This document shows, piece after piece, positions 7,828 through 14,838 of a stretch of DNA of 14,919 bases. The stretch comes from Bacteroidetes bacterium UBA3022 (lineage in GTDB: Bacteria; Bacteroidota; Bacteroidia; Chitinophagales; BACL12): assembly GCA_002346225.1 (NCBI GenBank), contig DDYY01000001.1, positions 1 through 14,919 on the forward strand, written 5' to 3'. The notes beneath the pieces were generated by a model. That model did no database searches. It saw only the letters and a list, made by a program, of their open reading frames with translations, and had not been told where the DNA came from. Position numbers and translations under genes: made by a program. Position 1 is the first letter of the stretch, and each line of letters opens with the position of its first letter.

Positions 7828-7845
7828 TAGCTTAAAGTTTGTGCA

Positions 7846-8226
7846 ATGAAAAAAGCTATTTTGACGCAGCAGGCACCGGCCCCAATCGGCCCCTATAGCC
7901 AGGCTATTGCTGCCAATGGTTGGGTGTTTGTTTCCGGCCAGATTGCCATTGATCCTGCCGTTGGTCAGTTGCTGGTTACCGATGATGTAAAGGAAGAAAC
8001 CAGAATGGTGATGGAGAACCTGAAAGCTGTTTTAAAGGCAGCAGGTTGTACAATGGATCATGTGGTGAAATGCAGTATTTTTCTGCACGACATGAACGAC
8101 TTTGCACAGGTCAATGAGGTGTACGGACAATATTTTCAAATGGACCCTCCGGCTCGCGAAACGGTGCAGGTGAGCAGGTTGCCCAAAGATGTGCGGGTGG
8201 AAATCAGCGCTGTGGCTTCCAGGTAA
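7846..8226 (+). CDS. ridA: RidA family reactive enamine/imine deaminase
   Basis: A 126-residue protein, the full usual length of the RidA/YjgF/UK114 family. It shows the family signatures: P-I-G-P-Y-S-Q-A (13-20), V-F-V-S-G-Q-I (27-33), the catalytic arginine R104 in P-P-A-R-E-T, and V-E-I-S-A-V-A at the end with E119. R104 binds the substrate carboxylate and E119 helps position water in characterised RidA proteins. RidA hydrolyses 2-aminoacrylate and related enamine/imine intermediates released by PLP enzymes such as threonine or serine dehydratase, giving a keto acid and ammonia, and so protects PLP enzymes in the cytoplasm. It works as a trimer. The gene stands alone between divergent and convergent neighbours, and its last 23 bases overlap the end of the EamA gene on the other strand. 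Confidence 0.93.
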   Translation: MKKAILTQQAPAPIGPYSQAIAANGWVFVSGQIAIDPAVGQLLVTDDVKEETRMVMENLKAVLKAAGCTMDHVVKCSIFLHDMNDFAQVNEVYGQYFQMDPPARETVQVSRLPKDVRVEISAVASR

Positions 8227-9103
8227 ACAGTTGAAAGGGCTTTTTGGCATTGATCATATAAATGCCGGCAAGTATAAATGCCATGCCCATCACATGGTAG
8301 AAAGTAATGCTTTCACCATCCCAGACGCCAATAATCAGCGCAATTACCGGAATGAAATATGCCACCAGAGAACCAAAAAGAGAATCGGTCATCTGGATGA
8401 GTTTGAAATACACAATGCTGGCGATCACGGTGCCAAAAACCGACAGAGCCACAATGCTCCAGAGGCTCATATAGTAGGTGGGTTTTTCGCTCAGCAGATA
8501 GAATTCTGTGGAGAACAAATAGATAATGGCCGGTACGCCTATGAACATGAAGCCGGTGGCTCCCAGTGCAATAGGATGGGCATCCTGTAAAAATGCTTTC
8601 ACCAGGTTCGCGCTGGTGGCGTAGGAGAGGGTGGCGACAAATACCGGGATGGCATACCACAACTGGCTGTCGCTGCCAATACCATCGGAACTAACGAGTA
8701 CGATTGCTCCCACTAAGGCCGTCATCAACCCGGCGAGTTTCCATTTATGAAAGGGCATGGCAAAGAACAACACCCCCAGGGCAAATGTAAATGCCGGTGT
8801 CAGTGAATTCAAAACGCCTGCAATACCGCTGTCGATATGGGTTTGAGCGAAAGCAAAACAAAAAGCCGGAATCCCACTGCCAAATAAGGCAGTAAGGGCG
8901 TAAAACTTAAGTTGCTGCCGCTTTACATGCCGCAGAAAAATCAGGAAAGTGGGTATGCTGCAAATGAGGGAAACCGAGATGCGCATGGCTGCCATCTGGT
9001 CCCAGCTGAAAGTTTTTAGTCCGTTCTTAATCAGAAAAAAGGAGGTACCCCAAACAACCGAAAGTCCGAGAAGGATGAACCAGTGTTTCGGTTTGTATTG
9101 CAT
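8204..9103 (-). CDS. EamA/DMT-family transporter
   Basis: A 299-residue integral membrane protein with about ten hydrophobic segments in two repeated halves, as in drug/metabolite transporter (EamA) proteins. The first half begins W-F-I-L-L-G-L-S-V-V-W-G-T-S-F, the family's hallmark first helix with W-G-x-[ST]-[FY]. The second half begins with I-P-V-F-V-A-T-L-S-Y-A-T. Residues near 240-260 (S-L-F-G-S-L-V-A-Y-F-I-P-V) match the usual penultimate region. Members export small metabolites, often amino acids or purines; this substrate cannot be told. I chose ATG 9103 because family members start just before the first helix. An in-frame ATG at 9130 would add nine hydrophobic residues, and the frame stays open further upstream only because it runs through a hexanucleotide repeat. 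The 3' end overlaps ridA by 23 bases. Confidence 0.85.
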   Translation of the reverse strand: MQYKPKHWFILLGLSVVWGTSFFLIKNGLKTFSWDQMAAMRISVSLICSIPTFLIFLRHVKRQQLKFYALTALFGSGIPAFCFAFAQTHIDSGIAGVLNSLTPAFTFALGVLFFAMPFHKWKLAGLMTALVGAIVLVSSDGIGSDSQLWYAIPVFVATLSYATSANLVKAFLQDAHPIALGATGFMFIGVPAIIYLFSTEFYLLSEKPTYYMSLWSIVALSVFGTVIASIVYFKLIQMTDSLFGSLVAYFIPVIALIIGVWDGESITFYHVMGMAFILAGIYMINAKKPFQLFTWKPQR

Positions 9104-9162
9104 GGCAGCAAAGATGAGAAAAAACAGCATATAGATATCTGTTGGACGGAATAAGTTGTGGC

Positions 9163-9246
9163 TGACTGTGACTATGACTTTGACATTAATATTGACATTA
9201 ACATTGACGTTGATATTGACGTTGACGTTGGCATTGATGGTGATGT
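9163..9246. repeat. Degenerate hexanucleotide tandem repeat, 14 units
   Basis: From 9163 the plus strand can be cut into 14 six-base units with consensus TGACNT (TGACTG, TGACTA, TGACTT, TGACAT, TAATAT, and so on to TGATGT). All begin with T, and the third base is A in all but one unit (TGGCAT). The array keeps strict six-base phase with no indels while individual bases have drifted. It lies 60-143 bases upstream of the EamA start. In translation it gives alternating Asn-Val/Ile (minus) or Asp-Ile/Val (plus), which explains the false open frames here. Confidence 0.85.
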
Positions 9247-9416
9247 GATTGTAGCAACCAGGGAAGGAGTTCTGTCGGTATGCATGCGCTCGCACGGTTG
9301 TGCGGAAAACTACGGACAGGGAATCGGATGCCAAAAAAGGTAAGTGCTATAGCTGCAGATGGCAGTACAGGTGGTCATAACGAGCTTATAAGGGAATACA
9401 GCAAATGCTCTTTGCC

Positions 9417-9435
9417 ATACGTTGTGCAACGGTAT
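9417..9435 (-). terminator. Small hairpin just after obg, possible terminator
   Basis: CGTTG and CAACG (9420-9431) form a perfect 5-base stem with a 2-base loop. The flanking ATA/TAT extend it with one bulged base. It starts six bases beyond the obg stop. The T-rich tract (TTTATTTT) lies on the plus-strand side, so on the obg strand it lacks the downstream U-run of an intrinsic terminator. It may simply be a 3'-end RNA structure. Confidence 0.25.
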
Positions 9436-9440
9436 TTATT

Positions 9441-10439
9441 TTAGAAGTCCTGGCTGCTCAACTCCTTCCATATCATGTCCTTTAAAACATCGATGTTTTT
9501 CAGCGTATGGGAGGAGATGAAAACGTGTGGGATATTGGGTAGGTCGCGGCTCAGCATTCCTTCCAGCTCCTCGTCTATGAGGTCGGCCTTGGTGATGGCC
9601 AGCAGCCTGTTTTTATCCAGCAGCTCCGGGTTGTGCTGTTGCAATTCATTCAGCAAAATATCATATTCTTTTCGAATATCTTTAGCTTCCGCCGACACCA
9701 TAAACAGCAATACACTGTTGCGCTCAATATGTCTTAAAAAGCGCGCTCCCAGACCTTTGCCCTCGCTGGCTCCTTCAATAATACCGGGGATATCGGCCAT
9801 GACGAAACTTTTATTGTCGCGATAGGCTACGATACCCAGTTTGGGTGTCAGTGTGGTGAAGGCATAATCGGCAATTTCCGGTTTGGCAGCGCTCACAACG
9901 GAGAGCAGCGTTGATTTTCCGGCATTGGGGAAGCCCACCAGTCCGATATCTGCAAGGATTTTAAGTTCGAGAATCACCCATGCTTCAATACCTTCCTCTC
10001 CCGGTTGCGCGTAGCGCGGAGCCTGGTTGGTAGAGGTCTTGAAATGGTCGTTGCCTTTGCCGCCCCTTCCACCGGGGAAAAGTACAATTTCCTGTCCGTC
10101 TTCCATCAGCTCACCCAGCTGTTCGCCGGTTTCAGGATCGCGGGCTATGGTACCGACAGGCACTTCTACAATCTGATCTTCGCCCTGCTTACCGGTCATG
10201 TTTTTGGCCGAGCCTTTACCACCGTCGCCGGCAAAAATATGTTTGCGGTATTTGAGGTGCAGCAAAGTCCACAACTGGGCATTGGCGCGCAGGATAATAT
10301 GTCCGCCCCGACCACCATCGCCGCCATCGGGCCCGCCTTTTGGGATGTATTTACCGCGGTAGAAATGCACAGAACCTGCTCCTCCTTTACCGGAGCGAAA
10401 CATTATTTTGACGTAGTCAACGAAGTTCTGTCCATCCAA
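9441..10439 (-). CDS. obg: Obg family GTPase (ObgE/CgtA), ribosome assembly
   Basis: A 332-residue protein matching the Obg family over its whole length. The N-terminal Obg fold is glycine-rich (K-Y-I-P-K-G-G-P-D-G-G-D-G-G at 30-43). The GTPase domain has the P-loop G-F-P-N-A-G-K-S (169-176), switch I with T195/T196, G3 D-I-P-G (216-219), and G4 T-K-A-D (283-286). It ends soon after the G domain, as in short Obg forms without an added C-terminal domain. Obg binds the 50S subunit late in assembly and is tied to growth and ppGpp control. No in-frame ATG exists near the conserved start, so the most likely start is TTG at 10439, giving L/M-D-G-Q-N-F-V-D-Y-V. The first in-frame ATG (10403) would remove conserved N-terminal residues. 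It lies 24 bases after adk and is probably co-transcribed with it. Confidence 0.93.
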   Translation of the reverse strand: MDGQNFVDYVKIMFRSGKGGAGSVHFYRGKYIPKGGPDGGDGGRGGHIILRANAQLWTLLHLKYRKHIFAGDGGKGSAKNMTGKQGEDQIVEVPVGTIARDPETGEQLGELMEDGQEIVLFPGGRGGKGNDHFKTSTNQAPRYAQPGEEGIEAWVILELKILADIGLVGFPNAGKSTLLSVVSAAKPEIADYAFTTLTPKLGIVAYRDNKSFVMADIPGIIEGASEGKGLGARFLRHIERNSVLLFMVSAEAKDIRKEYDILLNELQQHNPELLDKNRLLAITKADLIDEELEGMLSRDLPNIPHVFISSHTLKNIDVLKDMIWKELSSQDF

Positions 10440-10463
10440 GATAATCGTATTTAATAGCGATAA

Positions 10464-11045
10464 TTAGTCAAGTGCCTCAATAGCTTCCAGCAGTGCCGCG
10501 TTGATATCCGCAATGCTTCCTACTCCTTCTATGGTTCTTACCTTTCCGTATTCGGCATAATAGGCCGCTACAGGTTCAGTTTTCAAGCGGTACTCCTGTA
10601 CTCTTTTGCGGATGGTAGCCTCATCGGAATCATCGCTTCTGCCGCTGGTAAGGCCGCGTTTCAGAATACGCTGGGTCAATTCCTCCTCGTCCACCGCCAG
10701 CGAAAGCACACCAGCGATAGCCGTTCCCCTGGATTCCAGGAGACTATCCAAGGCTGCAGCCTGCGCCACCGTACGGGGAAAGCCGTCGAAAATGATTCCG
10801 TTCTTATCCTGACTTTCGGCCTGGTCTACAGCGCCACCAATCATCCCAATGACTACTTCATCCGGTACCAGTTCGCCTTTGTCCATAAAGGACTTGGCTT
10901 CCAGCCCCAGGGCGGTAGACTGCCGGATTTCTTCCCTGAGCAAATCGCCTGTAGACAGATGAAGGAGGTTAAAATGTTCTTTCAACATGGCCGCCTGTGT
11001 TCCTTTTCCACTACCCGGAGGGCCGAATAATATGATGTTTTTCAT
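10464..11045 (-). CDS. adk: Adenylate kinase
   Basis: A 193-residue cytoplasmic enzyme that interconverts ATP + AMP and 2 ADP. The P-loop G-P-P-G-S-G-K-G-T is at 8-16, the AMP-binding segment S-T-G-D-L-L-R at 31-37, F-D-G-F-P-R-T at 86-92, and the lid region starts at K-R-G-L-T-S-G-R (129-136). The lid is short and has no zinc-binding cysteines, so this is the short form of the enzyme, common in Bacteroidota. ATG 11045 was chosen because M-K-N-I-I-L-F-G-P-P is the standard N-terminus; an in-frame TTG seven codons earlier would overlap the promoter. It is the first gene of an adk-obg unit and diverges from the SDR-like gene. Confidence 0.95.
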   Translation of the reverse strand: MKNIILFGPPGSGKGTQAAMLKEHFNLLHLSTGDLLREEIRQSTALGLEAKSFMDKGELVPDEVVIGMIGGAVDQAESQDKNGIIFDGFPRTVAQAAALDSLLESRGTAIAGVLSLAVDEEELTQRILKRGLTSGRSDDSDEATIRKRVQEYRLKTEPVAAYYAEYGKVRTIEGVGSIADINAALLEAIEALD

Positions 11046-11063
11046 TCGTTCCAATTGAGTTGG

Positions 11064-11071
11064 CAAAGGTA
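11064..11071 (-). promoter_or_regulatory. -7 promoter element for adk-obg
   Basis: The minus strand reads TACCTTTG at 11071-11064, an exact match to the Bacteroidota -7 element TAnnTTTG. It would start a transcript about 14 bases before the adk ATG. No good -33 TTTG is seen at the standard spacing; the nearest TTG triplets are too close or too far. Confidence 0.45.
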
Positions 11072-11153
11072 CTCAATCGCGCAATATGGATGGCAGGCAA
11101 TCGTCCTTTCATTGAAGTTAGTGCAAACTGAGCACCGTTGTTTAAATTCAGCT

Positions 11154-11161
11154 TAGCTTTA
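11154..11161 (+). promoter_or_regulatory. Possible -7 promoter element for the SDR-like gene
   Basis: TAGCTTTA is one mismatch from TAnnTTTG and sits 20 bases before the ATG at 11182. A TTG occurs at 11138-11140, but only 13 bases upstream, shorter than the normal spacer, so the match is weak. Confidence 0.3.
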
Positions 11162-11181
11162 TAGACAAGAAAACCACGCTT

Positions 11182-12108
11182 ATGCAAACAATCATAGGAG
11201 CCGGCGGGACCATCGGTAACCCATTAGCAAAGGAACTGAAGAATTATACTACTTCGATACGGCTGGTAAACAGGCATCCCGTTCAGGTGAATGGCGATGA
11301 CGAGCTGGTAGCAGCCGATGTGACGGACAACGAGGCGCTGCGTGCGGCTGTTCAAGGCAGCGAAATTGTCTATTGTACCATCGGCTTTACCTACAGCACC
11401 AAGGTCTGGCAGGCCGTCTGGCCATCTTTCATGCGCAACCTTACGGCGGCTTGCCTCGAGTTTGGGGCAAAGCTTGTCTTCTTTGATAATGTCTACATGT
11501 ATGCTCCTTCGGCCATCCCCCACATGACAGAATCATCGCCCATTGGTCCGGAGAGTCGAAAAGGGAAGGTACGTAAGGAGGTCGTGGACATTATTGAGGC
11601 TGCAGGGAAAGCAGGAATGCCCTGGATCATTGCCCGCAGCGCCGATTTTTATGGTCCGGGTAACCGCCAGAGTGTGCTGGTAGAAACGGTATGGAAGAAT
11701 ATGCAGGCAGGTAAAACTGCGCAATGGCTGGGTAGTGCCGATAAGCTGCATACTTACACCTACACACCCGATGCTGCCAAAGCAACGGCCATGCTGGGCA
11801 ACGCTGCCGATACCTGGAACCGCGTATGGCATCTACCTACCAGTCAGGAGGCAATGACGGGAAGGGACTGGGTTCGACTGTTTGCCGAAACCTCCGGGAA
11901 TAAGAATAAGATAATGGTAGCTCCGGTTTGGATGGTGGGAATCATGGGTCTGTTTATACCCATCCTGCGGGAAGTTAAAGAGATGTTGTACCAGAATACG
12001 CAAGACTACATTTTCACCAGCGATGCCTTTATGCAAAGGTTTCCTGATTTCCGCATCACGCCGCCCGCAGAAGGGGTTCGCGCGGTGGTGAACTACACAG
12101 ATTCCTGA
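11182..12108 (+). CDS. NAD(P)-dependent epimerase/dehydratase-like (atypical SDR) protein
   Basis: A 308-residue protein with an N-terminal Rossmann fold: G-A-G-G-T-I-G at 6-12 binds the dinucleotide, V-N-R-H follows the second strand, and A-A-D-V-T-D is the usual adenine-side strand. F-F-D-N-V-Y-M-Y-A-P and R-S-A-D-F-Y-G-P-G-N (about 100-160) match extended SDR sugar-epimerase-like proteins. The expected catalytic Y-x-x-x-K is not evident; the position holds S-R-K-G-K-V-R-K-E, so this is probably an atypical SDR whose reaction may not be epimerisation. A hydrophobic stretch near 250-262 (M-V-G-I-M-G-L-F-I-P-I-L) is in the substrate-binding half. The substrate is unknown. It is monocistronic, diverges from adk, and ends 11 bases from the convergent secreted-protein gene. 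Confidence 0.8.
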   Translation: MQTIIGAGGTIGNPLAKELKNYTTSIRLVNRHPVQVNGDDELVAADVTDNEALRAAVQGSEIVYCTIGFTYSTKVWQAVWPSFMRNLTAACLEFGAKLVFFDNVYMYAPSAIPHMTESSPIGPESRKGKVRKEVVDIIEAAGKAGMPWIIARSADFYGPGNRQSVLVETVWKNMQAGKTAQWLGSADKLHTYTYTPDAAKATAMLGNAADTWNRVWHLPTSQEAMTGRDWVRLFAETSGNKNKIMVAPVWMVGIMGLFIPILREVKEMLYQNTQDYIFTSDAFMQRFPDFRITPPAEGVRAVVNYTDS

Positions 12109-12119
12109 AAAAACCCAGG

Positions 12120-13424
12120 TTACTGCACGATAAAGGTGGCGGTCTCCTGCGTTGTACCGTACAATACCTGCACAAAATACAAACCGGGATGGGTGCCTGT
12201 CATTTGAATATTCCGGTTGAAGGTGCTGTAATGATCCAGTTGTTCTGAATAGACCAGCGTGCCTTTTTCGTCCATGATTCTTATGATGGCACCGGAGGCA
12301 TCTTTGCGCAGCCTCAGGCTGAAGGTTCCGTTATTGGGTGAAGGATAAATCAATGGTCCAGCGCTCTCCGACACAGGAGGGAACTGACCCGATGCATATC
12401 TCGGCGATGGATCACAGTTCGTCCATTTGTTGGCACTTCGGAACCATTTCTTCGAGGAGGCATCATTGTACAGAAACTGAATCAGCATATTGGACTCCTT
12501 TTCCTTACCCTCATTCGACAAGTGAAAACCACCACCGTAGGGAGAGTAATCACTGCACTCCCAGACCAGTCCGTCGGTTGTCCTTGGGGTTGTACCGTCT
12601 GCCCAGTAGTAAGGTGCCCAGGCCATCCAGGGAGCCTCAGCGCCGGGATTGGTGAATTTCAGGGTAGGGCTGCCTTCTATCTGATCTTCAATGAGCCATT
12701 TTACGGCAAAGCCACCGTAGTAGGCTGCCGGTTCGCCCGCAATTTCAACGTTATTGGAGGAATCACCAGCATATCCGCCATAGGCGTGGCTGGTTAGATA
12801 TAGAATTTTCAGATTGGGGAAGCTGTCTTTCATGCGCACCACAGCGCGCACATATTTTTGGTAAATAGAATCAGGCTGCATGGGGAATTCCACTATAGAA
12901 TCGTCTTTGGAGCCACTTTTCATCCAGGCGATCTGCACCTGGGCTGGAGTAAATCCCGCCGGCGCAAGCACGCTGTCTTTCATAGCATACCAGTACCAGT
13001 GCTGACCGGGAGGCTGCATGGTTTCCAGTCCTTTACCACCGAATGTAAGGTCTACAAACGCCAGACAAGGGTTGTATTTGCCGGTAGTATCTTGTTTCAC
13101 CAGTTTTTTAAATGTACCGAAAGTGTTGCCTGCTGTAGAAGCACCGAAAGCGGCAAAAATTACTACGCCGTTTTCCCAGTCCACTTCGCCATCGGCATTG
13201 AGTGGTTTTATGCTCTTACCAATCTGGCTACCTGCTGCCCGGTGGTCGTAAGGCATTACGTTGGCGCCACCCGGGTACAGTCCACCCTGTTAGCCCATGA
13301 AAGTGTCTGTGCCTAAATCATTCAGCGGTATGTTGCCGGTAGATGTATTGGAGCAGTCTGTTTGCGCCAATAGTGCAGTGGAGCAAAAAGCTAGAATGGC
13401 TGTCAGTAGCAGTTGGCTCTTCAT
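12120..13424 (-). pseudogene. T9SS type A secreted protein, interrupted by an in-frame stop at codon 45 (downstream tandem copy)
   Basis: Reading the minus strand from ATG 13424, a clean signal peptide (M-K-S-Q-L-L-L-T-A-I-L-A-F, ending L-L-A-Q) leads into G-N-I-P-L-N-D-L-G-T-D and F-M-G, then TAA at 13292-13290, then Q-G-G-L-Y and an unbroken frame to the TAA at 12122-12120. In the neighbouring paralogue the same codon 45 is TAC (Tyr) within identical flanking bases, so one C-to-A change explains the stop. The rest is intact: G-A-S-T-A-G around residue 96, G-G-K-G-L-E, W-M-K-S-G-S-K-D-D, S-H-A-Y-G-G-Y-A, G-G-G-F-H-L-S-N-E-G (His 301 by full-length numbering), and a type A T9SS sorting tail starting I-Y-P-S-P-N-N-G-T-F. 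A restart at ATG 13256 would give 378 residues without a signal peptide, so it could not be exported. TAA is used as a stop elsewhere in the window, so reassignment is unlikely. Confidence 0.8.
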
Positions 13425-13497
13425 GAGGTTGGGCTTTTAAGTATGCTAAATTACAGCATTATTCTATGTAAGGGGGCTGTTTACCTTTTTTATACGC

Positions 13498-14769
13498 CTA
13501 GATGACAAAAAATATCTTCCGGGTGGTCTGTTTATCCGCCATTATGTTGAGCAGGTAGGTGCCGGGCGGAAGGTCTGTTGTCAGGAGCAATGGCTGCGTC
13601 AGATCTGCAGACCTATAGCTGTAACTGCGCAGCAAGGTTCCGTTGACTGCATATATCAGGATGTCGGTTGGAAGTGGTTGTAAACCTTCGAGCAGGAAAG
13701 TGCCATTATTGGGTGAAGGGTACAACTGTACATCCTTGTCTGCATCTGATTCCGTAACCGATACAGGGCTAAAGGTGCAGCCGGAGGTGGAACGGAACCA
13801 GCTGGAAGAGCTTTCGTGGTTGTACAGGAAATCGAATAGCATGTCCGTTTCTTTCAGCTTGCCGCTTTCGGAATGGTGGAACCCTCCGCCGTCTTCCTCA
13901 TAATCGGAGCATTCCCAGATTAAGCCGTCGCTCCTTGGTTGTATGCCATCAGCCCAGTAGTAAGGTGCCCATGCCAGCCAGGGGGCAGGCGCATTCGCAC
14001 CTTCATAGCGCAACCGCGGGTCGCCGTTTATTTGTGATTCTATGAGCCATTTTACCGAGAAGCCGCCGTAGTAGGCTGCCGGTTCACCCACCAGTTTCAC
14101 ATTATCAGACAGTTCACCGGCGTAGCCGCCGTAGGCATGACTGGTTACATATAAGATTTTAAGATTGGGGAATACTACCTTGAGGCGCTGTACTGCGCGG
14201 ATGTATTTGGAATAAATACTATCGGCCTGTAGTGGGAATTCGTTGATGGAGTCGTCTTTGGAAGCTGATTTTATCCACCCTATCTGCACCTGCTCCGGAC
14301 TGAAGCCTGTAGGTTCGAGGATGCTGTCAGTCAGCAGGTTCCAATAGGTGAAACTGCCTCCGGGCACCATAGATTCCAGCCCTTTACCGCCAAAGGTCAG
14401 ACCTATCAACTCCAGACATTCGCTGACACTGTCGGAGTTATTGACCACACTGGTAAGGGTATTGAATGTACTTCCGGCAGTTGAAGCACCAAAGCCTGCC
14501 ATTACGATAACGCCATCGGTCCAGTCGATTTTTCCGTCTATGTCCAGTGGGCGGATGCTATTGCCAATAATGCTTCCCTTGATAAGGTGGGACAGGGGCA
14601 TTTCATTGCTGCCATCCGGATACAGACCACCCTGGTAGCCCATGAATTCATCTGTACCTAAATCATTGATGGGGATGTAGCCGACTGTGTTGTGCGAGCA
14701 ATCCAGCTGCGCCTCAGACCCCAGGGCTGCGCAAGATAAAAGAGCGATTATTAGGAGCCTTTGCCACAT
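13498..14769 (-). CDS. Secreted T9SS type A protein of an uncharacterised, SGNH-hydrolase-like family (intact tandem copy)
   Basis: A 423-residue protein. Residues 1-21 are a signal peptide (L-L-I-I-A-L-L-S-C-A-A-L, then S-E-A-Q). The central domain (~60-320) has G-F-G-A-S-T-A-G (92-99), L-T-F-G-G-K-G-L-E (124-132), W-I-K-S-A-S-K-D-D (165-173), Y-V-T-S-H-A-Y-G-G-Y (207-216), Y-Y-W-A-D-G (270-275) and C-S-D-Y with G-G-G-F-H-H-S (287-300). The tail (~347-423) begins L-Y-P-S-P-N-N-G-T-F and ends in a P-P-G-T-Y-L-L strand, a type A T9SS sorting domain. The order small-residue/Ser block, Gly block, polar block and a late D...H-x-S-x-x-G recalls blocks I, II, III and V of SGNH esterases, with S96 and H298 as candidate catalytic residues. 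That assignment is inference. It is the upstream member of the tandem pair, with 73 bases between the two genes. Confidence 0.85.
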   Translation of the reverse strand: MWQRLLIIALLSCAALGSEAQLDCSHNTVGYIPINDLGTDEFMGYQGGLYPDGSNEMPLSHLIKGSIIGNSIRPLDIDGKIDWTDGVIVMAGFGASTAGSTFNTLTSVVNNSDSVSECLELIGLTFGGKGLESMVPGGSFTYWNLLTDSILEPTGFSPEQVQIGWIKSASKDDSINEFPLQADSIYSKYIRAVQRLKVVFPNLKILYVTSHAYGGYAGELSDNVKLVGEPAAYYGGFSVKWLIESQINGDPRLRYEGANAPAPWLAWAPYYWADGIQPRSDGLIWECSDYEEDGGGFHHSESGKLKETDMLFDFLYNHESSSSWFRSTSGCTFSPVSVTESDADKDVQLYPSPNNGTFLLEGLQPLPTDILIYAVNGTLLRSYSYRSADLTQPLLLTTDLPPGTYLLNIMADKQTTRKIFFVI

Positions 14770-14776
14770 TCGATTT

Positions 14777-14808
14777 CAAAGTTATGCAAAGTAGAAATGC
14801 TACAGCAA
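14777..14808 (-). promoter_or_regulatory. Promoter for the tandem secreted-protein genes
   Basis: The minus strand has TTG at 14808-14806, a 21-base spacer, and TAACTTTG at 14784-14777, an exact match to the Bacteroidota -7 element. It is only seven bases from the ATG at 14769, so the transcript would have a leader of a few bases at most. It could drive both tandem copies. Confidence 0.55.
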
Positions 14809-14838
14809 GTGGAGAGCTGAATTCTTACAGGAAAATTG

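Larger units (their letters stand above)
9104..9440. other. Intergenic region between obg and the EamA gene
   Basis: This 337-base stretch separates the stop of obg from the EamA start; both genes are on the minus strand. It holds the hexanucleotide repeat at 9163-9246 and a small inverted repeat at 9417-9435. The frames through it give low-complexity or unconvincing peptides, and I see no gene, tRNA or other RNA in the remainder. The EamA promoter probably lies near 9110-9160, but no match to TAnnTTTG with a proper -33 was found. Confidence 0.6.

Noticed and set aside
9104..9334. N-terminal extension of the EamA transporter through the Asn-Val repeat
   Set aside because: The extra 77 residues come from translating the hexanucleotide repeat and non-coding DNA. 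The family's first helix starts right after ATG 9103, so the extension is not real.
13290..13292. TAA recoding or reassigned stop codon as explanation for the interrupted gene
   Set aside because: TAA ends other intact genes here (second radical SAM, adk, obg), and no recoding signal for TAA is known in this group; mutation or sequencing error is simpler.
12858..13316. Plus-strand open frame antisense to the interrupted secreted-protein gene
   Set aside because: It is a mirror of the conserved coding sequence, without start context or recognisable domain.
13425..13497. Terminator or separate promoter between the two tandem secreted-protein genes
   Set aside because: Only a 4-base stem (GTAA/TTAC) and a TAATTTAG element without a -33 partner are visible; too weak to call.
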